A stretch of 64,000 nt of DNA. Origin: an uncultured Porphyromonas sp. (GTDB lineage: Bacteria; Bacteroidota; Bacteroidia; Bacteroidales; Porphyromonadaceae). The stretch covers positions 1 through 64,000 of the forward strand of contig CABUDK010000001.1 of NCBI GenBank assembly GCA_902490315.1, in the 5' to 3' direction. Numbering within the stretch: position 1 is the first letter of the stretch; every line of letters begins with the position of its first letter. The notes beneath the pieces are model-generated. The model was not told the origin of the DNA, made no database searches, and saw nothing but the letters and a program-made list of their open reading frames with translations. The position numbers and the translations under genes were made by a program. Positions 7,103 through 16,539 of the stretch are shown one piece after another.

Positions 7103-9607
7103 ATGAATCACCGATTACTTATTGCTACGCTGCTAGCCCTCCTCGGGATGGCTATTTATGCGCCACTATCAGCTCAAAAGGCTGGCGAGGGAAACGTCAT
7201 TATTATGAAGCTCATAGAGCTCCCTACCAACGATGACGATGAGCCTATGCCACTCTCACTAGACGTACAGGGAGAGGGAGAAATAACCATCGATGGAGTC
7301 ACAGAGACTTATGCCGCGGATCGTAAATCCTATATGCCCACAGGGCTGGAGATTACGATCCGTGGTGCTGTTAAGTCTATTAGTTGCAGCTCTAGCGTGC
7401 TTTTTGTAGTAGATATCACCAACTCAAAGACGATCGAGAAGCTTAGCGTCAACAATAGCTCGATCTCCGACCTACAAGCTAAGAATGTCACCACGCTCAA
7501 AGAGCTAAACTGTGCCTACAGCTCCCTGCCTGCGCTAGACTTAACGGGCTGTACAGGACTAAAGATCCTCAAGGGCAACGCCAACATGAAGCTTCAGAGT
7601 GTCACCCTCACAGGGTGTACAGCACTCGAGGAGCTAGAGCTACAAAACAGCGAGGTCTCTGAGCTAGACATAACGGGGCTAGTCAATCTGAAGAGTATAA
7701 ATGTGGATCGTAACCCTGTTAAGAAACTCAACCTAAAGGGAATGAGTAAGCTGACGACACTGGACCTGCTTCAGACGAAGGTTACCGCACTGGATCTCTC
7801 TGATTGTACTGCACTGGAGATGCTTACAGCCTCTAGTTGTAGCGAGCTGTCATCTATCCAGCTGCCTAAGTCTGACAAGCTGCAGTACATCTACCTACAG
7901 GAGTCTCAGATAGAGGAGATTGACTTATCTAATCATGCTTCACTAGTTCAAGTCTACCTAGAGCGCTGCCAGAAACTTGCCAAGGTAAACGTCTCCAATT
8001 GCCCCAAGCTTAAGCTGCTCAGCTTGCACCTCTGTGCACTTCCTGCGGAGGCTACGCTAGCCATTGTAGAGAGCCTTGCAGATCATAGTGCCGACTACAA
8101 TGCTATGATGCCAGCCTACAAGATCTTTGCTCTTGGCACTAAGGTTACATACAAGGAGGGCAATGTTTGGTCACCCAAGGCTGCTAGTGTAGCTAGACGC
8201 AAGGGGTGGGCACTATTTAGCAAGAATGAGGATGAGTATGGAGAGCCTACACCTATTTTCGAGTATGCTAAGGTTACCATCAACGAGACAGAGCACGGGA
8301 CGATAGCTATCGAGGGTTACGACAAGGAAGACTGGCCCTTTATGCCACAAGGTGAGACCTACAAGGTGGTCGCTACACCTGAGGAGGGCTATGAGCTACA
8401 GGAGCTCAAGGTCAATGACGACGATATCCTAGAGGATCGAGAGTTTCAGCTATTTGAAGATAGCAAGATCACGGCTACCTTTGCAAAGGCTGGCCCTGTA
8501 ACCTACGAGTACTACCTAACGAAGGTGGAGCCTACGGTCGCCACAGCTACTGTCTACACCTACGGCTATGACGAAAACAAAAATTGGGTATCTCGCACCT
8601 CTATGAAGAGCGACGGAACTGTCGAGTCTCGCAACGATATACGATACGATGAGGAGGGACGTATCTCAGATATTGACATCACGCTAGCCTATGACAATGG
8701 CAAGCCCAGTATGTTTACTCACTATACATACGATGATCAGGGTCGTATGGTAAGACGCCAGATGAAGCTCTTTACAACCGATATGGCTGACACCAAGATC
8801 GCCTATCGTCCCGATGGACAGATAGACTATTGGACAGAGCAGAGCGCCAAAGTGATGAATGACTACATCTACAACGACAAGGGACAGCTCATCGAGGAGC
8901 AGTTTGGAGAGGCTACAGGAGTAGATACAGATCACCCCACAGTGTCGACCCCCACAGGCAAGACCTTCTACAGCTACAACGACAAGGGACAGAAGTCAGA
9001 GGTCAAGTATGCAGCCGTTCAGACCAAGTGGCTCTACATGAAGGGTGAGCAGTACACGTGGAATGAGCAGGGACTGATGTCCAGCGTCAAGGCGATGAAC
9101 TATACGTATGATCAGGGTGAGACCGATCCTGAGAAGGGTAAGCCTAACCCCGTCTTCGAGCTACGCTATCAGTACGACGACAAGGCTAAGACCAAGGTCT
9201 TCTGGCCTATGCTACCTATTACAGAGGAAAACGGAGGCTTCGGCGAGTTTAGCTATGACCTCAAGGGTTACTGCACAAAGGCTGAGCACTGGCTACTATC
9301 CTATGGTGATCCTAACCACACCTTTGACTTTATCTATGTCTTTGAGGCTTCACCACGTCACCTCCAGGAGCTAGTAGACAGAGGCTCCACGACGGTACAG
9401 TACGCTTACGGTACGATCACTGCTGAGGGCGCTGCCCTTGAGGGACTTCAGGTATACGACACCACGGGTCAGCTACTGCGTGACTACCACACAGCTCCTT
9501 GTCAGCGCATCGATATGGGTGTCTCTGAGCTACCTGACGGACTATACATCGTTCGCACCATCTCATCTGACAGCACACAAACTGACAAGGTGGTCATAAC
9601 ACAATAA
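7103..9607 (+). CDS. Secreted LRR protein with YD-like repeats and type IX tail
   Basis: An 834-residue exported protein. Residues 1-25 form a signal peptide (LLIATLLALLGMAIYAPLSAQ). Leucine-rich repeats of about 20-23 residues fill roughly residues 100-310 (patterns such as LKELNC, LDLTGC, LEELEL). A beta-rich repeat domain of the ITAT/GYELQELKVN type follows near 390-455. A run of Y-x-x-x-G-R/Q/K units (YDEEGRISDI, YDDQGRMVRR, YNDKGQLIEE, WNEQGLMSSV), resembling YD/RHS repeats, covers about 500-720. The last ~65 residues (LQVYDTTGQLL to DGLYIVRT) form a type A type IX sorting tail. The protein is probably attached at the cell surface. The partner is unknown. The second LRR gene follows 12 bp downstream. 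Confidence 0.85.
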   Translation: MNHRLLIATLLALLGMAIYAPLSAQKAGEGNVIIMKLIELPTNDDDEPMPLSLDVQGEGEITIDGVTETYAADRKSYMPTGLEITIRGAVKSISCSSSVLFVVDITNSKTIEKLSVNNSSISDLQAKNVTTLKELNCAYSSLPALDLTGCTGLKILKGNANMKLQSVTLTGCTALEELELQNSEVSELDITGLVNLKSINVDRNPVKKLNLKGMSKLTTLDLLQTKVTALDLSDCTALEMLTASSCSELSSIQLPKSDKLQYIYLQESQIEEIDLSNHASLVQVYLERCQKLAKVNVSNCPKLKLLSLHLCALPAEATLAIVESLADHSADYNAMMPAYKIFALGTKVTYKEGNVWSPKAASVARRKGWALFSKNEDEYGEPTPIFEYAKVTINETEHGTIAIEGYDKEDWPFMPQGETYKVVATPEEGYELQELKVNDDDILEDREFQLFEDSKITATFAKAGPVTYEYYLTKVEPTVATATVYTYGYDENKNWVSRTSMKSDGTVESRNDIRYDEEGRISDIDITLAYDNGKPSMFTHYTYDDQGRMVRRQMKLFTTDMADTKIAYRPDGQIDYWTEQSAKVMNDYIYNDKGQLIEEQFGEATGVDTDHPTVSTPTGKTFYSYNDKGQKSEVKYAAVQTKWLYMKGEQYTWNEQGLMSSVKAMNYTYDQGETDPEKGKPNPVFELRYQYDDKAKTKVFWPMLPITEENGGFGEFSYDLKGYCTKAEHWLLSYGDPNHTFDFIYVFEASPRHLQELVDRGSTTVQYAYGTITAEGAALEGLQVYDTTGQLLRDYHTAPCQRIDMGVSELPDGLYIVRTISSDSTQTDKVVITQ

Positions 9608-9619
9608 GCAAAACAAACG

Positions 9620-11920
9620 ATGCTTCACTCTATCATAAGGCGAGGACTCATGACTATGCTCATGGGCCTCGCCCTATGCTCTTTACAGAGCTACGCAGCT
9701 TCGCGTATCCTGTTTACCACGGCTCTGCCCGTAGGATCGACGATCACACTCACCATCTCTGCCGATGGTGCAGTAACGGTCCAAGGCCTAGCAGGAGCTA
9801 TCCTCGCTGATGGCAAGCCACACGCCTATACCATTGAGAGTGCTGATGTGAAGCTCTCAGGAGCGATTACGGCGATCACACTCTCTAACCAAAAGCTCTC
9901 CGCACTAGACATACGTCAGGCGAAAGAGCTGGCGGAGCTACGTTGTGATAATAACAACCTCACCGAGCTAAACATCGCTTACGCCAAGGCGCTCCAACGC
10001 CTGGACTGTACCTACAACCAGCTAGAGCATCTCGACATCCCCAAAGCCTCTCTCCTCAAGGAGCTGCGTCTCAAGGGCAACTACGTCAAGAGCCTAGCCC
10101 TCGCTCAATGCTCCGACCTAGAGATCCTAGACTACTCGGACAACTACTACCCCACAGCAGTAGATCTGAGCAAGTGTACGAAGCTACAGCAGCTAGATGT
10201 GGCGAAAAATAAGATTCGCTCGCTAGATTTAACGCAAAATGGGGCTCTCCGCGCACTCTCCTGTGGTGACAACCAGATCACTTCCCTAGACGTAACGCAC
10301 CTAGCCTCGCTAGAGCGTCTCTCCGTATCAAATTGCTCAGACCTCGAGACGCTGACCCTCGGAGAGCACCCTAAGCTGCTCTTCCTAGACATCTATGGCA
10401 CGAAGGTACAGAACCTTGATCTAGCTAAGTATCCTCTACTCGAGGAGCTCTCCTGCGCTTATGCTAAGCTCACAAGCTTAGATCTTTCGCACAGCAAGCA
10501 GCTACGCAGACTGAGCTGTAGCAAGAATCCCTTTAGGGGACTAGACGTGTCACACTGCCCACTACTTGAGGAGCTCAGCTGTGGAGACCTAGAGATAGCT
10601 TCGATAGACCTAAGTAACAATCCCAAGCTCACCTCCTTGCAGATGGGACACAACAACCTATCGCAGATAGATCTCTCAGCACAGAAGGAGCTCAAGAGGC
10701 TCTATCTCTTTAACAACAACATTACCAAGCTCGATCTCTCTGCACAGACTCACCTAGAGGAGCTACTCTGCAATAATAATCTCCTCACCGAGATCACCCT
10801 CGCTACAGGAGCCCCGCTTAGCAAAGTGGAGATCTACGACAATCAGATCAAGGAGCCTCAGATGGCTCAGATCGTCGCCAAGCTACCTAATCGTACGGGG
10901 CTCACGAGAGGTCTTTTTAAAGTGATTAATACGCCTAGCCAGACGGAGGGCAATGTCTGCACCAAGACCCTTGTCGATCAAGCTTTAGGTAAGTACTGGC
11001 GCGTGGTCGACTATGCAGACTTTGCCGACTTTGGCAAGGGGCTTGACTATCGAGGCTCTGACGCTCCTGAGTTGGGCGAGGGCATGATCAAGATTACCTT
11101 TGACAAGGCAGGCCGTACCATACAGCTCACCGTCGGTGTGCTGGGCGAGATGCAAGTCACAGGTACCACCGAGCCAGTCGTCAGCTCCAAGACTCCAGTC
11201 TCCTATACACTCGAAGGCACAGAGCTACTTCTCCGTGGGGACATCTACAGACTGATCGTCAGTGGAGCCACCATTAAGGGCGTAGAGCTTAACAAGGCGC
11301 AGTATCTACGTGAGCTGGAGCTGCACAACTATCAGCCCGCAACCATTCAGCTAGCGGATCTACCACACCTCGTGACGCTCAGACTACACGACAATCAGCT
11401 CACAAGCATCGAGTTGAGTGGCACGCCTCTGCTAAACTTCCTCTCCTGCTATGGCAACAAGCTGACCGTCGAGGCGGGTAAGAAGATCATTGCAAGCCTG
11501 CCCAAGCGTCTCAAAGAGGAGAAAGCAACCATCCTCTGGCTCAATAGTCAGGGAGCGGGTGCTGACAATGCATTCCAAGAGGAGCTTCTCTACCTCGCTC
11601 ATGCTCAGGGCTGGGAGATGAGCGACTATCTAGGAGGAAACAGTGGCGACACAGGTGCACCTATCGGCTTCCCGATAGCGAACGAGCCTGTCTTCACTTC
11701 CACAGTCGAGTCGGCGCTACAAGTGAGCGTGGAGCTAGATATGCTACACATCGCTACAGCACCTGACACACCGATTGCGCTCTATGACATGATGGGGCAG
11801 CTACTGCTGCAGACTCAGTCAGATGCTGATGGGCTGTGCGAGATACCGCTAGCATCCCTCACAGAGGGACTCTACATTGTTGCTACACCTGTCGAGGCGG
11901 TCAAGTGCGTCATCCCTTGA
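9620..11920 (+). CDS. Secreted LRR protein with type IX tail
   Basis: A 766-residue exported protein with a signal peptide (residues ~1-27). A long solenoid of 20-21-residue leucine-rich repeats covers about residues 85-420. Typical units are LRCDNNNLTELNI, LDCTYNQLEHLDI and LLCNNNLLTEITL. A second short LRR block lies near 560-620. The ADTPIALYDMMGQLL to GLYIVATP segment is a type A type IX secretion tail. It lies 12 bp behind the first LRR gene and ends in a clear terminator, so the two form an operon. Such LRR proteins can mediate adhesion, but no ligand can be read from the sequence. Confidence 0.85.
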   Translation: MLHSIIRRGLMTMLMGLALCSLQSYAASRILFTTALPVGSTITLTISADGAVTVQGLAGAILADGKPHAYTIESADVKLSGAITAITLSNQKLSALDIRQAKELAELRCDNNNLTELNIAYAKALQRLDCTYNQLEHLDIPKASLLKELRLKGNYVKSLALAQCSDLEILDYSDNYYPTAVDLSKCTKLQQLDVAKNKIRSLDLTQNGALRALSCGDNQITSLDVTHLASLERLSVSNCSDLETLTLGEHPKLLFLDIYGTKVQNLDLAKYPLLEELSCAYAKLTSLDLSHSKQLRRLSCSKNPFRGLDVSHCPLLEELSCGDLEIASIDLSNNPKLTSLQMGHNNLSQIDLSAQKELKRLYLFNNNITKLDLSAQTHLEELLCNNNLLTEITLATGAPLSKVEIYDNQIKEPQMAQIVAKLPNRTGLTRGLFKVINTPSQTEGNVCTKTLVDQALGKYWRVVDYADFADFGKGLDYRGSDAPELGEGMIKITFDKAGRTIQLTVGVLGEMQVTGTTEPVVSSKTPVSYTLEGTELLLRGDIYRLIVSGATIKGVELNKAQYLRELELHNYQPATIQLADLPHLVTLRLHDNQLTSIELSGTPLLNFLSCYGNKLTVEAGKKIIASLPKRLKEEKATILWLNSQGAGADNAFQEELLYLAHAQGWEMSDYLGGNSGDTGAPIGFPIANEPVFTSTVESALQVSVELDMLHIATAPDTPIALYDMMGQLLLQTQSDADGLCEIPLASLTEGLYIVATPVEAVKCVIP

Positions 11921-11977
11921 ATAAACATGTCAATCCAATAGGGGAACCGTAGACTGCTCTCCGCAGTCTCAAAACAA

Positions 11978-12017
11978 GTAGAGGCTCATCCCGTCGGGGA
12001 GAGCCTCTACGCTTTTT
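11978..12017 (+). terminator. Intrinsic terminator of the LRR operon
   Basis: A perfect 10-bp stem (11978-11987 with 12001-12010) with a 13-nt loop is followed by GCTTTTT. It stands between the convergent LRR operon and marC. Confidence 0.85.
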
Positions 12018-12028
12018 GTGTACAGCCT

Positions 12029-12661
12029 TTACTTGTTAAAGAAAGGCTCGAGGATGATCATGAGGTTCTCCATAAAGAAGCGTACGGAGATGGCTAGCAG
12101 GATGACTCCGAAGAACTTACGCAAGATGTAGATCCCGCCCTGTCCGAGCCACTTCTCTAGCAGGGACACCGTACGTAGCATTAGGTAGATACAGACGACG
12201 TTGAGCAGGATAGCGACGAAAAGCGTCGAGGTCGCCGTCCCAGAGGACTTCATCGTTAGGATCGCGGTAAAGGAAGCTGCACCTGCAAAGAGCGGGAAGA
12301 CAAGCGGTACGATGTCTGCACTCCCCGACGGGTTGTCGTCTTGAAAGACCTGTATGCCGAAGATCATCTCGACAGCCAGCACAAAGAGGACGATAGAACC
12401 CGCCACAGCAAAGGACGAAACGTCCACTCCAAAGAAGCCGAGCAGGGGCTCCCCGATGACGAGGAAGGCGATGAACATGATGCCCGAGATGATAGCCACC
12501 TTGCTGGGGTGAAAGATGCTTCCCTTCTCCTTGAGGCTCAGCGCAATCGGGATGGCTCCGATGATGTCGATAGAGACAAAGAGGATCATAAAGGTCGCGA
12601 AGAAGCTCGATAGCGTAAAGTGCGAAAAGTCAGCTAAGATGCTGTTCCAAATGTTTTCCAT
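12029..12661 (-). CDS. MarC family integral membrane protein
   Basis: A 210-residue protein with six predicted membrane helices, the size and layout of the MarC/YchE family. Conserved-looking segments include FVSIDIIGAIPIALSL near the N-terminus and PLVFPLFAGAASFTAILTM in the middle. MarC was once linked to multiple antibiotic resistance but its transport role is unproven. It stands alone on the minus strand with its own promoter, facing the nqr operon across repeat copy 2. Confidence 0.9.
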   Translation of the reverse strand: MENIWNSILADFSHFTLSSFFATFMILFVSIDIIGAIPIALSLKEKGSIFHPSKVAIISGIMFIAFLVIGEPLLGFFGVDVSSFAVAGSIVLFVLAVEMIFGIQVFQDDNPSGSADIVPLVFPLFAGAASFTAILTMKSSGTATSTLFVAILLNVVCIYLMLRTVSLLEKWLGQGGIYILRKFFGVILLAISVRFFMENLMIILEPFFNK

Positions 12662-12706
12662 AATCAGAATTGTTTAAAAGCGGTGAGAAGGGAACGCTTT
12701 CGGCTG

Positions 12707-12737
12707 CAAAGGTAATAAATAGCGCTGCAATCATCAA
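12707..12737 (-). promoter_or_regulatory. marC promoter
   Basis: On the minus strand, TTG (12737-12735), 20 bp of spacer and TACCTTTG (12714-12707) match the consensus, 45 bp ahead of the start codon. Confidence 0.7.
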
Positions 12738-12808
12738 GCAGAGGCGCCTGCGTCTCAACTTCGAAGGACAAGAAGCGGTGCCAGGTGCGGGCTTGTTTTA
12801 ATTTCTAT

Positions 12809-12990
12809 GGAGGAATTTCCAAATAGCTCGCTGGAAAATGAAAATTCTCCACGGAGGCGAGGAAAATTTCTTCGGAAGAATCAAACGATACTTCGGAAGA
12901 ATCAGATGATAAGTCCGAAGAAATTTTTCTTTCCTCCGGAGGAAATGAAAAATCTCCACGGAGGAATTTAGGATTTCCTCGGTGGAGATT
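12809..12990. repeat. TTCGGAAGAATC palindromic repeat, copy 2
   Basis: An imperfect palindrome of about 180 bp in the marC/nqrA divergent intergenic space. It aligns along its length with copy 4 at 32.7 kb, including AATAGCTCGCTGGAAAA, CTCCACGGAGGC and the central tandem 21-bp units with GATACTTCGGAAGAATC. The arms (CTCCACGGAGG and CCTCCGGAGG) would pair in single-stranded form. Confidence 0.88.
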
Positions 12991-13065
12991 TGTCAGTGCT
13001 ATAGGTTAGAGCGTGTCACGCCTGAGGGTTTTTACCCAAAATGAGGTAGTACCAAATAAAATGAG

Positions 13066-13073
13066 TACTTTTG
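13066..13073 (+). promoter_or_regulatory. -7 box of the nqr operon
   Basis: TACTTTTG matches TAnnTTTG, 32 bp before the nqrA start. No TTG is present at the ideal -33 position. Confidence 0.6.
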
Positions 13074-13105
13074 CACCAATTGTTGGATTCTAAAGAGAGA
13101 TCGTC

Positions 13106-14461
13106 ATGGCAAGAACGATAACTATCAAGCGAGGCTTGGATCTCAAACTCCATGGGACTGCGCCCCGCACCCTCCTGACTACTCCTTCTGGCGGAGCTTC
13201 GTCCACCTATGCATGGGTGCCCGATGATGTGCCAGGGCTGACGCCCAAGATGAAGGTGCATGTAGGAGATCACGTAGAGGCTGGCGACCCGATTGTCTAC
13301 GATAAGCAGTACCCAGAGGTATGGGTCACAGCGCCCGTCAGTGGTGAGCTGGTTGCGATCAATCGAGGTGCTAAGCGTAAGATTATGAGCGTAGAGATAC
13401 GCCCAGATGAGAGTCAGACACAGCACGCCTTCGCAGTAGAGGGACTACTCGAGGGTGAGGCGAGCAAGCTACAAGCGCTGCTGCTCGAGTCTGGCCTATG
13501 GACGCTCATACGTCAGAGACCTTACGATCGCATTGCTGATCCTACGATCGCTCCACGAGATATATTTGTCACAGCTCATCTGACTGCTCCTCTAGCTCCT
13601 GAGATCGACTATCTACTGGAGGGACGTGAGGAGGAGCTACGTATAGGACTCCGCGCCTTGGCTCGTCTGACGGCTGGCAAGGTTTATGTCGGTGTCGCAC
13701 AAGGCACTCCGCTGACGCTTCCTGTAGAAGTGGTGCCTGTAGAGGTCCGAGGCCAACACCCTGCTGGTAATGTGGGGGTGCTGATCAACCACGTGGCGCC
13801 GATTAATAAGGGGGAGACGGTCTGGACACTACGTGCTACAGATGTGGCACTCATTGGTCGTCTTCTGATGACTGGACATGTGGACTACACACGTCGTATC
13901 GCTATCACGGGTAGTCATGCTGCGGAGCACGGCTATATGAATCTACTACCAGGCTGTCGCCTAGAGAGACTAGGTAAGCTTGCTCAGGATGGGGGTAAGA
14001 TGCGTATCATTGCAGGTGATGTGCTGACAGGCACTCAGCTCACGGAGGAGCGTCCTTTCCTCCCGATGAGCTGCGACCAGATCACGGTGATCCCTGATGG
14101 GGCTGATCGTGATGAGCTGCTCGGGTGGGCTATGCCCCGATTTGGAGAGTTTAGCCAGAGCCGTACCTATCTCAGCTGGCTCATGCCTCGCAAGCAGTAT
14201 ACACTGGATGCTCGCCTCAAGGGAGGCAAGCGTGCGATGATCATGAGTCATGAGCTGCAGAGCGTCTTCCCGCTAGATATCTATGCGGAGTATCTGCTGA
14301 AGGCGATTATAGCTTTTGATATTGACAAGATGGAGGAGCTCGGCATCTACGAGGTGGCACCTGAGGACTTCGCCCTGTGCGAGTTCGTCGACACTTCCAA
14401 GATGGAGCTACAACACATCGTGCGTCAAGGTCTAGACCTACTATATAAGGAGATGAACTAA
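13106..14461 (+). CDS. nqrA: Na+-translocating NADH:quinone reductase subunit A
   Basis: A 451-residue, mainly soluble subunit of the Na+-NQR respiratory complex, which couples NADH oxidation to sodium export. The N-terminal IKRGLDLKLHG segment and the following lipoyl-like strand block (VHVGDHVEAGDPIVYDK, VTAPVSGELVAINRGAKRKI) are typical of NqrA, as is the length. It is first in the six-gene operon nqrABCDEF in the usual order. NqrA contributes to quinone handling. Confidence 0.97.
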   Translation: MARTITIKRGLDLKLHGTAPRTLLTTPSGGASSTYAWVPDDVPGLTPKMKVHVGDHVEAGDPIVYDKQYPEVWVTAPVSGELVAINRGAKRKIMSVEIRPDESQTQHAFAVEGLLEGEASKLQALLLESGLWTLIRQRPYDRIADPTIAPRDIFVTAHLTAPLAPEIDYLLEGREEELRIGLRALARLTAGKVYVGVAQGTPLTLPVEVVPVEVRGQHPAGNVGVLINHVAPINKGETVWTLRATDVALIGRLLMTGHVDYTRRIAITGSHAAEHGYMNLLPGCRLERLGKLAQDGGKMRIIAGDVLTGTQLTEERPFLPMSCDQITVIPDGADRDELLGWAMPRFGEFSQSRTYLSWLMPRKQYTLDARLKGGKRAMIMSHELQSVFPLDIYAEYLLKAIIAFDIDKMEELGIYEVAPEDFALCEFVDTSKMELQHIVRQGLDLLYKEMN

Positions 14462-14529
14462 AAAAACAGCCTCACGGGGGGAGCAAAGCTTCCTCATCGT
14501 AAGGCTATGGACTATGACTACTATATTAT

Positions 14530-15753
14530 ATGTCACTAAAAGATAGATTCAATAAGCGACGCTCGCAGTTTGAGCCTGGGGGTAAGCTGCATGCGTTTCA
14601 CTCGCTCTTTGACGGGTTTGAGACCTTCCTCTATGTGCCGCACACAACGGCGGCTCCACGAGGGGGCGTGCATGTACATGATGCGATAGATAGCAAGCGT
14701 GTCATGAGTACCGTGGTGCTAGCACTAGTGCCTGCGTTACTCTTTGGTATGTACAATGTGGGACTCCAGCACTTCATCGCGATCGGTCAGACGGCTGGCT
14801 TCTGGTCGATGTTTTGGTTTGGCTTCCTAGCAGTACTGCCTAAGATCGTGGTCTCCTACGTAGTGGGATTGGGTATCGAGTTTACCGTAGCACAGTGGAA
14901 GCACGAAGAGATCCAGGAGGGATACCTCGTGACAGGTATGCTGGTTCCGATGATCGTGCCCATAGGTACGCCACTCTGGATGATTGCTGTGGCTGTCGCT
15001 ATGTCGGTGATCTTCGCTAAGGAGGTCTTCGGAGGAACGGGCTACAACGTCTTCAACGTGGCGCTGGTCACCCGTGCCATCCTCTTCTTTGCCTATCCAG
15101 CAGCTATGACTGGCGACAAGGTCTTCGTTCGTACGGAGCCTATCTTTGGCTTCGGTGGTAGTGGCGATATGGCTACAGCTGCTGTCGATGGCTTCTCAGG
15201 GGCTACCCCTCTAGGTCAGGTGGCTACGGCTGGCGATACGCTCCCCACGATCGTTAACACGATGGGCGAGCCCTCTACACTATGGGACGCTTTCTGGGGC
15301 TTTATACCCGGTAGTATCGGTGAAGTCTCGACCTTCGCTATCCTACTCGGTGCTATCCTGCTCATCTGGACAGGCGTAGCTAGCTACAAGGTGATCGTGA
15401 GTGGCGTCGTGGGTGCAGCGCTGATGACGCTCCTCTTTAACGCGATCGGCACGACCGCTGCGATGCAGCTCGATATCACGCATCACCTGCTCTATGGAGG
15501 CTTTGCCTTCGGTCTAGTCTTCATGGCAACCGACCCTGTTACCTCGGCACGTACCGAGACGGGTAAGTGGATCTACGGTCTCCTCGTGGGTGTCATGTGT
15601 GTCTTCATACGTGTCCTCAACCCTGGATATCCTGAGGGTATGATGCTCGCTATCTTGCTGATGAACGTCTTCGCACCGCTCATCGACTATGTGGTAGTAA
15701 ACAAAAACGTCGCTAAGCGCAAGAAGCGCTGGGCAACGGCAGCTAAACATTGA
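14530..15753 (+). CDS. nqrB: Na+-NQR subunit B
   Basis: A 407-residue membrane subunit with about ten hydrophobic segments. The DGFSGATPLG motif at residues 220-229 holds Thr226, the expected site of covalent FMN attachment. The N-terminal cytoplasmic part (residues 1-55) is followed by the first helix (VLALVPALLFGMY). NqrB is part of the Na+ and quinone pathway. It lies 68 bp after nqrA. Its TGA stop precedes the nqrC ATG by 14 bp. Confidence 0.97.
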   Translation: MSLKDRFNKRRSQFEPGGKLHAFHSLFDGFETFLYVPHTTAAPRGGVHVHDAIDSKRVMSTVVLALVPALLFGMYNVGLQHFIAIGQTAGFWSMFWFGFLAVLPKIVVSYVVGLGIEFTVAQWKHEEIQEGYLVTGMLVPMIVPIGTPLWMIAVAVAMSVIFAKEVFGGTGYNVFNVALVTRAILFFAYPAAMTGDKVFVRTEPIFGFGGSGDMATAAVDGFSGATPLGQVATAGDTLPTIVNTMGEPSTLWDAFWGFIPGSIGEVSTFAILLGAILLIWTGVASYKVIVSGVVGAALMTLLFNAIGTTAAMQLDITHHLLYGGFAFGLVFMATDPVTSARTETGKWIYGLLVGVMCVFIRVLNPGYPEGMMLAILLMNVFAPLIDYVVVNKNVAKRKKRWATAAKH

Positions 15754-15767
15754 TCTTCCTTACGACT

Positions 15768-16517
15768 ATGAATAGAGATAGTAATACCTACACGATCCTC
15801 TACGCAGCCATTATGGTGGTCGTAGTCGCAATAGCTCTAGCGCTCACGGCTGTGGCTCTACGCAAGCCTCAGCAAGAGAATGAGCGCATCGACAAGATGC
15901 AGCAGATACTACGTGCTGTACATCTGGAGCCTACGAAAGATCAAGTCATCCCCACCTATACGCAGGTGATCAAGCAAGAGCTACTGGTCAATGCTCAGGG
16001 CGAAGTGATTGCTACGTTCGAGGGAGACCAGATCGCTCAGAATGAGGCTTTCCAAATGAACACGGCCAATCAGTTTAAGCTCCGTCAGCAAGACCCTTCT
16101 CTCGGACTCCCTGTCTATGTTGCGGAGGTCGAGGGGCAGCAGCTCTACATCTTCCCGATGGATGGAGCTGGTCTATGGGGAGCTATCTGGGGCTTCCTTG
16201 CTGTGCAGGCAGACGGGTCGACTGTCTATGGTACCGACTTCTCGCACGCTGGTGAGACTCCAGGACTAGGTGCCGAGATCGCTACGAAGCACTTCTCACA
16301 GGAGTTCGTCGGTAAGCAGCTCTATCGTGACGAGCAGTTTAAGTCTATCGCAGTCGTCAAGCCTGGCCAGACCCGCACCGACCAAGACTATGTGGACGGT
16401 ATCTCAGGCGGTACGCTCACGAGCAATGGTGTCAACAATATGCTCTGGAGCTCTATCCACGAGTACTTCCCTTACATAGAGCAGATACGTAGTGGTCAAG
16501 CAGTAGCAGTAGAATAA
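15768..16517 (+). CDS. nqrC: Na+-NQR subunit C
   Basis: A 249-residue subunit with one N-terminal membrane helix (residues ~9-31) and a periplasmic FMN domain. GISGGTLTSNGV around residues 211-222 contains Thr216, the expected covalent FMN site. The frame is open up to a TTG at 15750, which would overlap the nqrB stop. The ATG at 15768 gives the usual N-terminus (MNRDSNTYTI) directly before the helix and is preferred. Confidence 0.96.
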   Translation: MNRDSNTYTILYAAIMVVVVAIALALTAVALRKPQQENERIDKMQQILRAVHLEPTKDQVIPTYTQVIKQELLVNAQGEVIATFEGDQIAQNEAFQMNTANQFKLRQQDPSLGLPVYVAEVEGQQLYIFPMDGAGLWGAIWGFLAVQADGSTVYGTDFSHAGETPGLGAEIATKHFSQEFVGKQLYRDEQFKSIAVVKPGQTRTDQDYVDGISGGTLTSNGVNNMLWSSIHEYFPYIEQIRSGQAVAVE

Positions 16518-16539
16518 TCAAGAGAGAGTAATCTAAGCT

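Noticed and set aside
7580..9600. RHS toxin in the first LRR protein
   Set aside because: YD-like repeats are present, but there is no RHS core motif or C-terminal toxin. The end is a type IX sorting tail.
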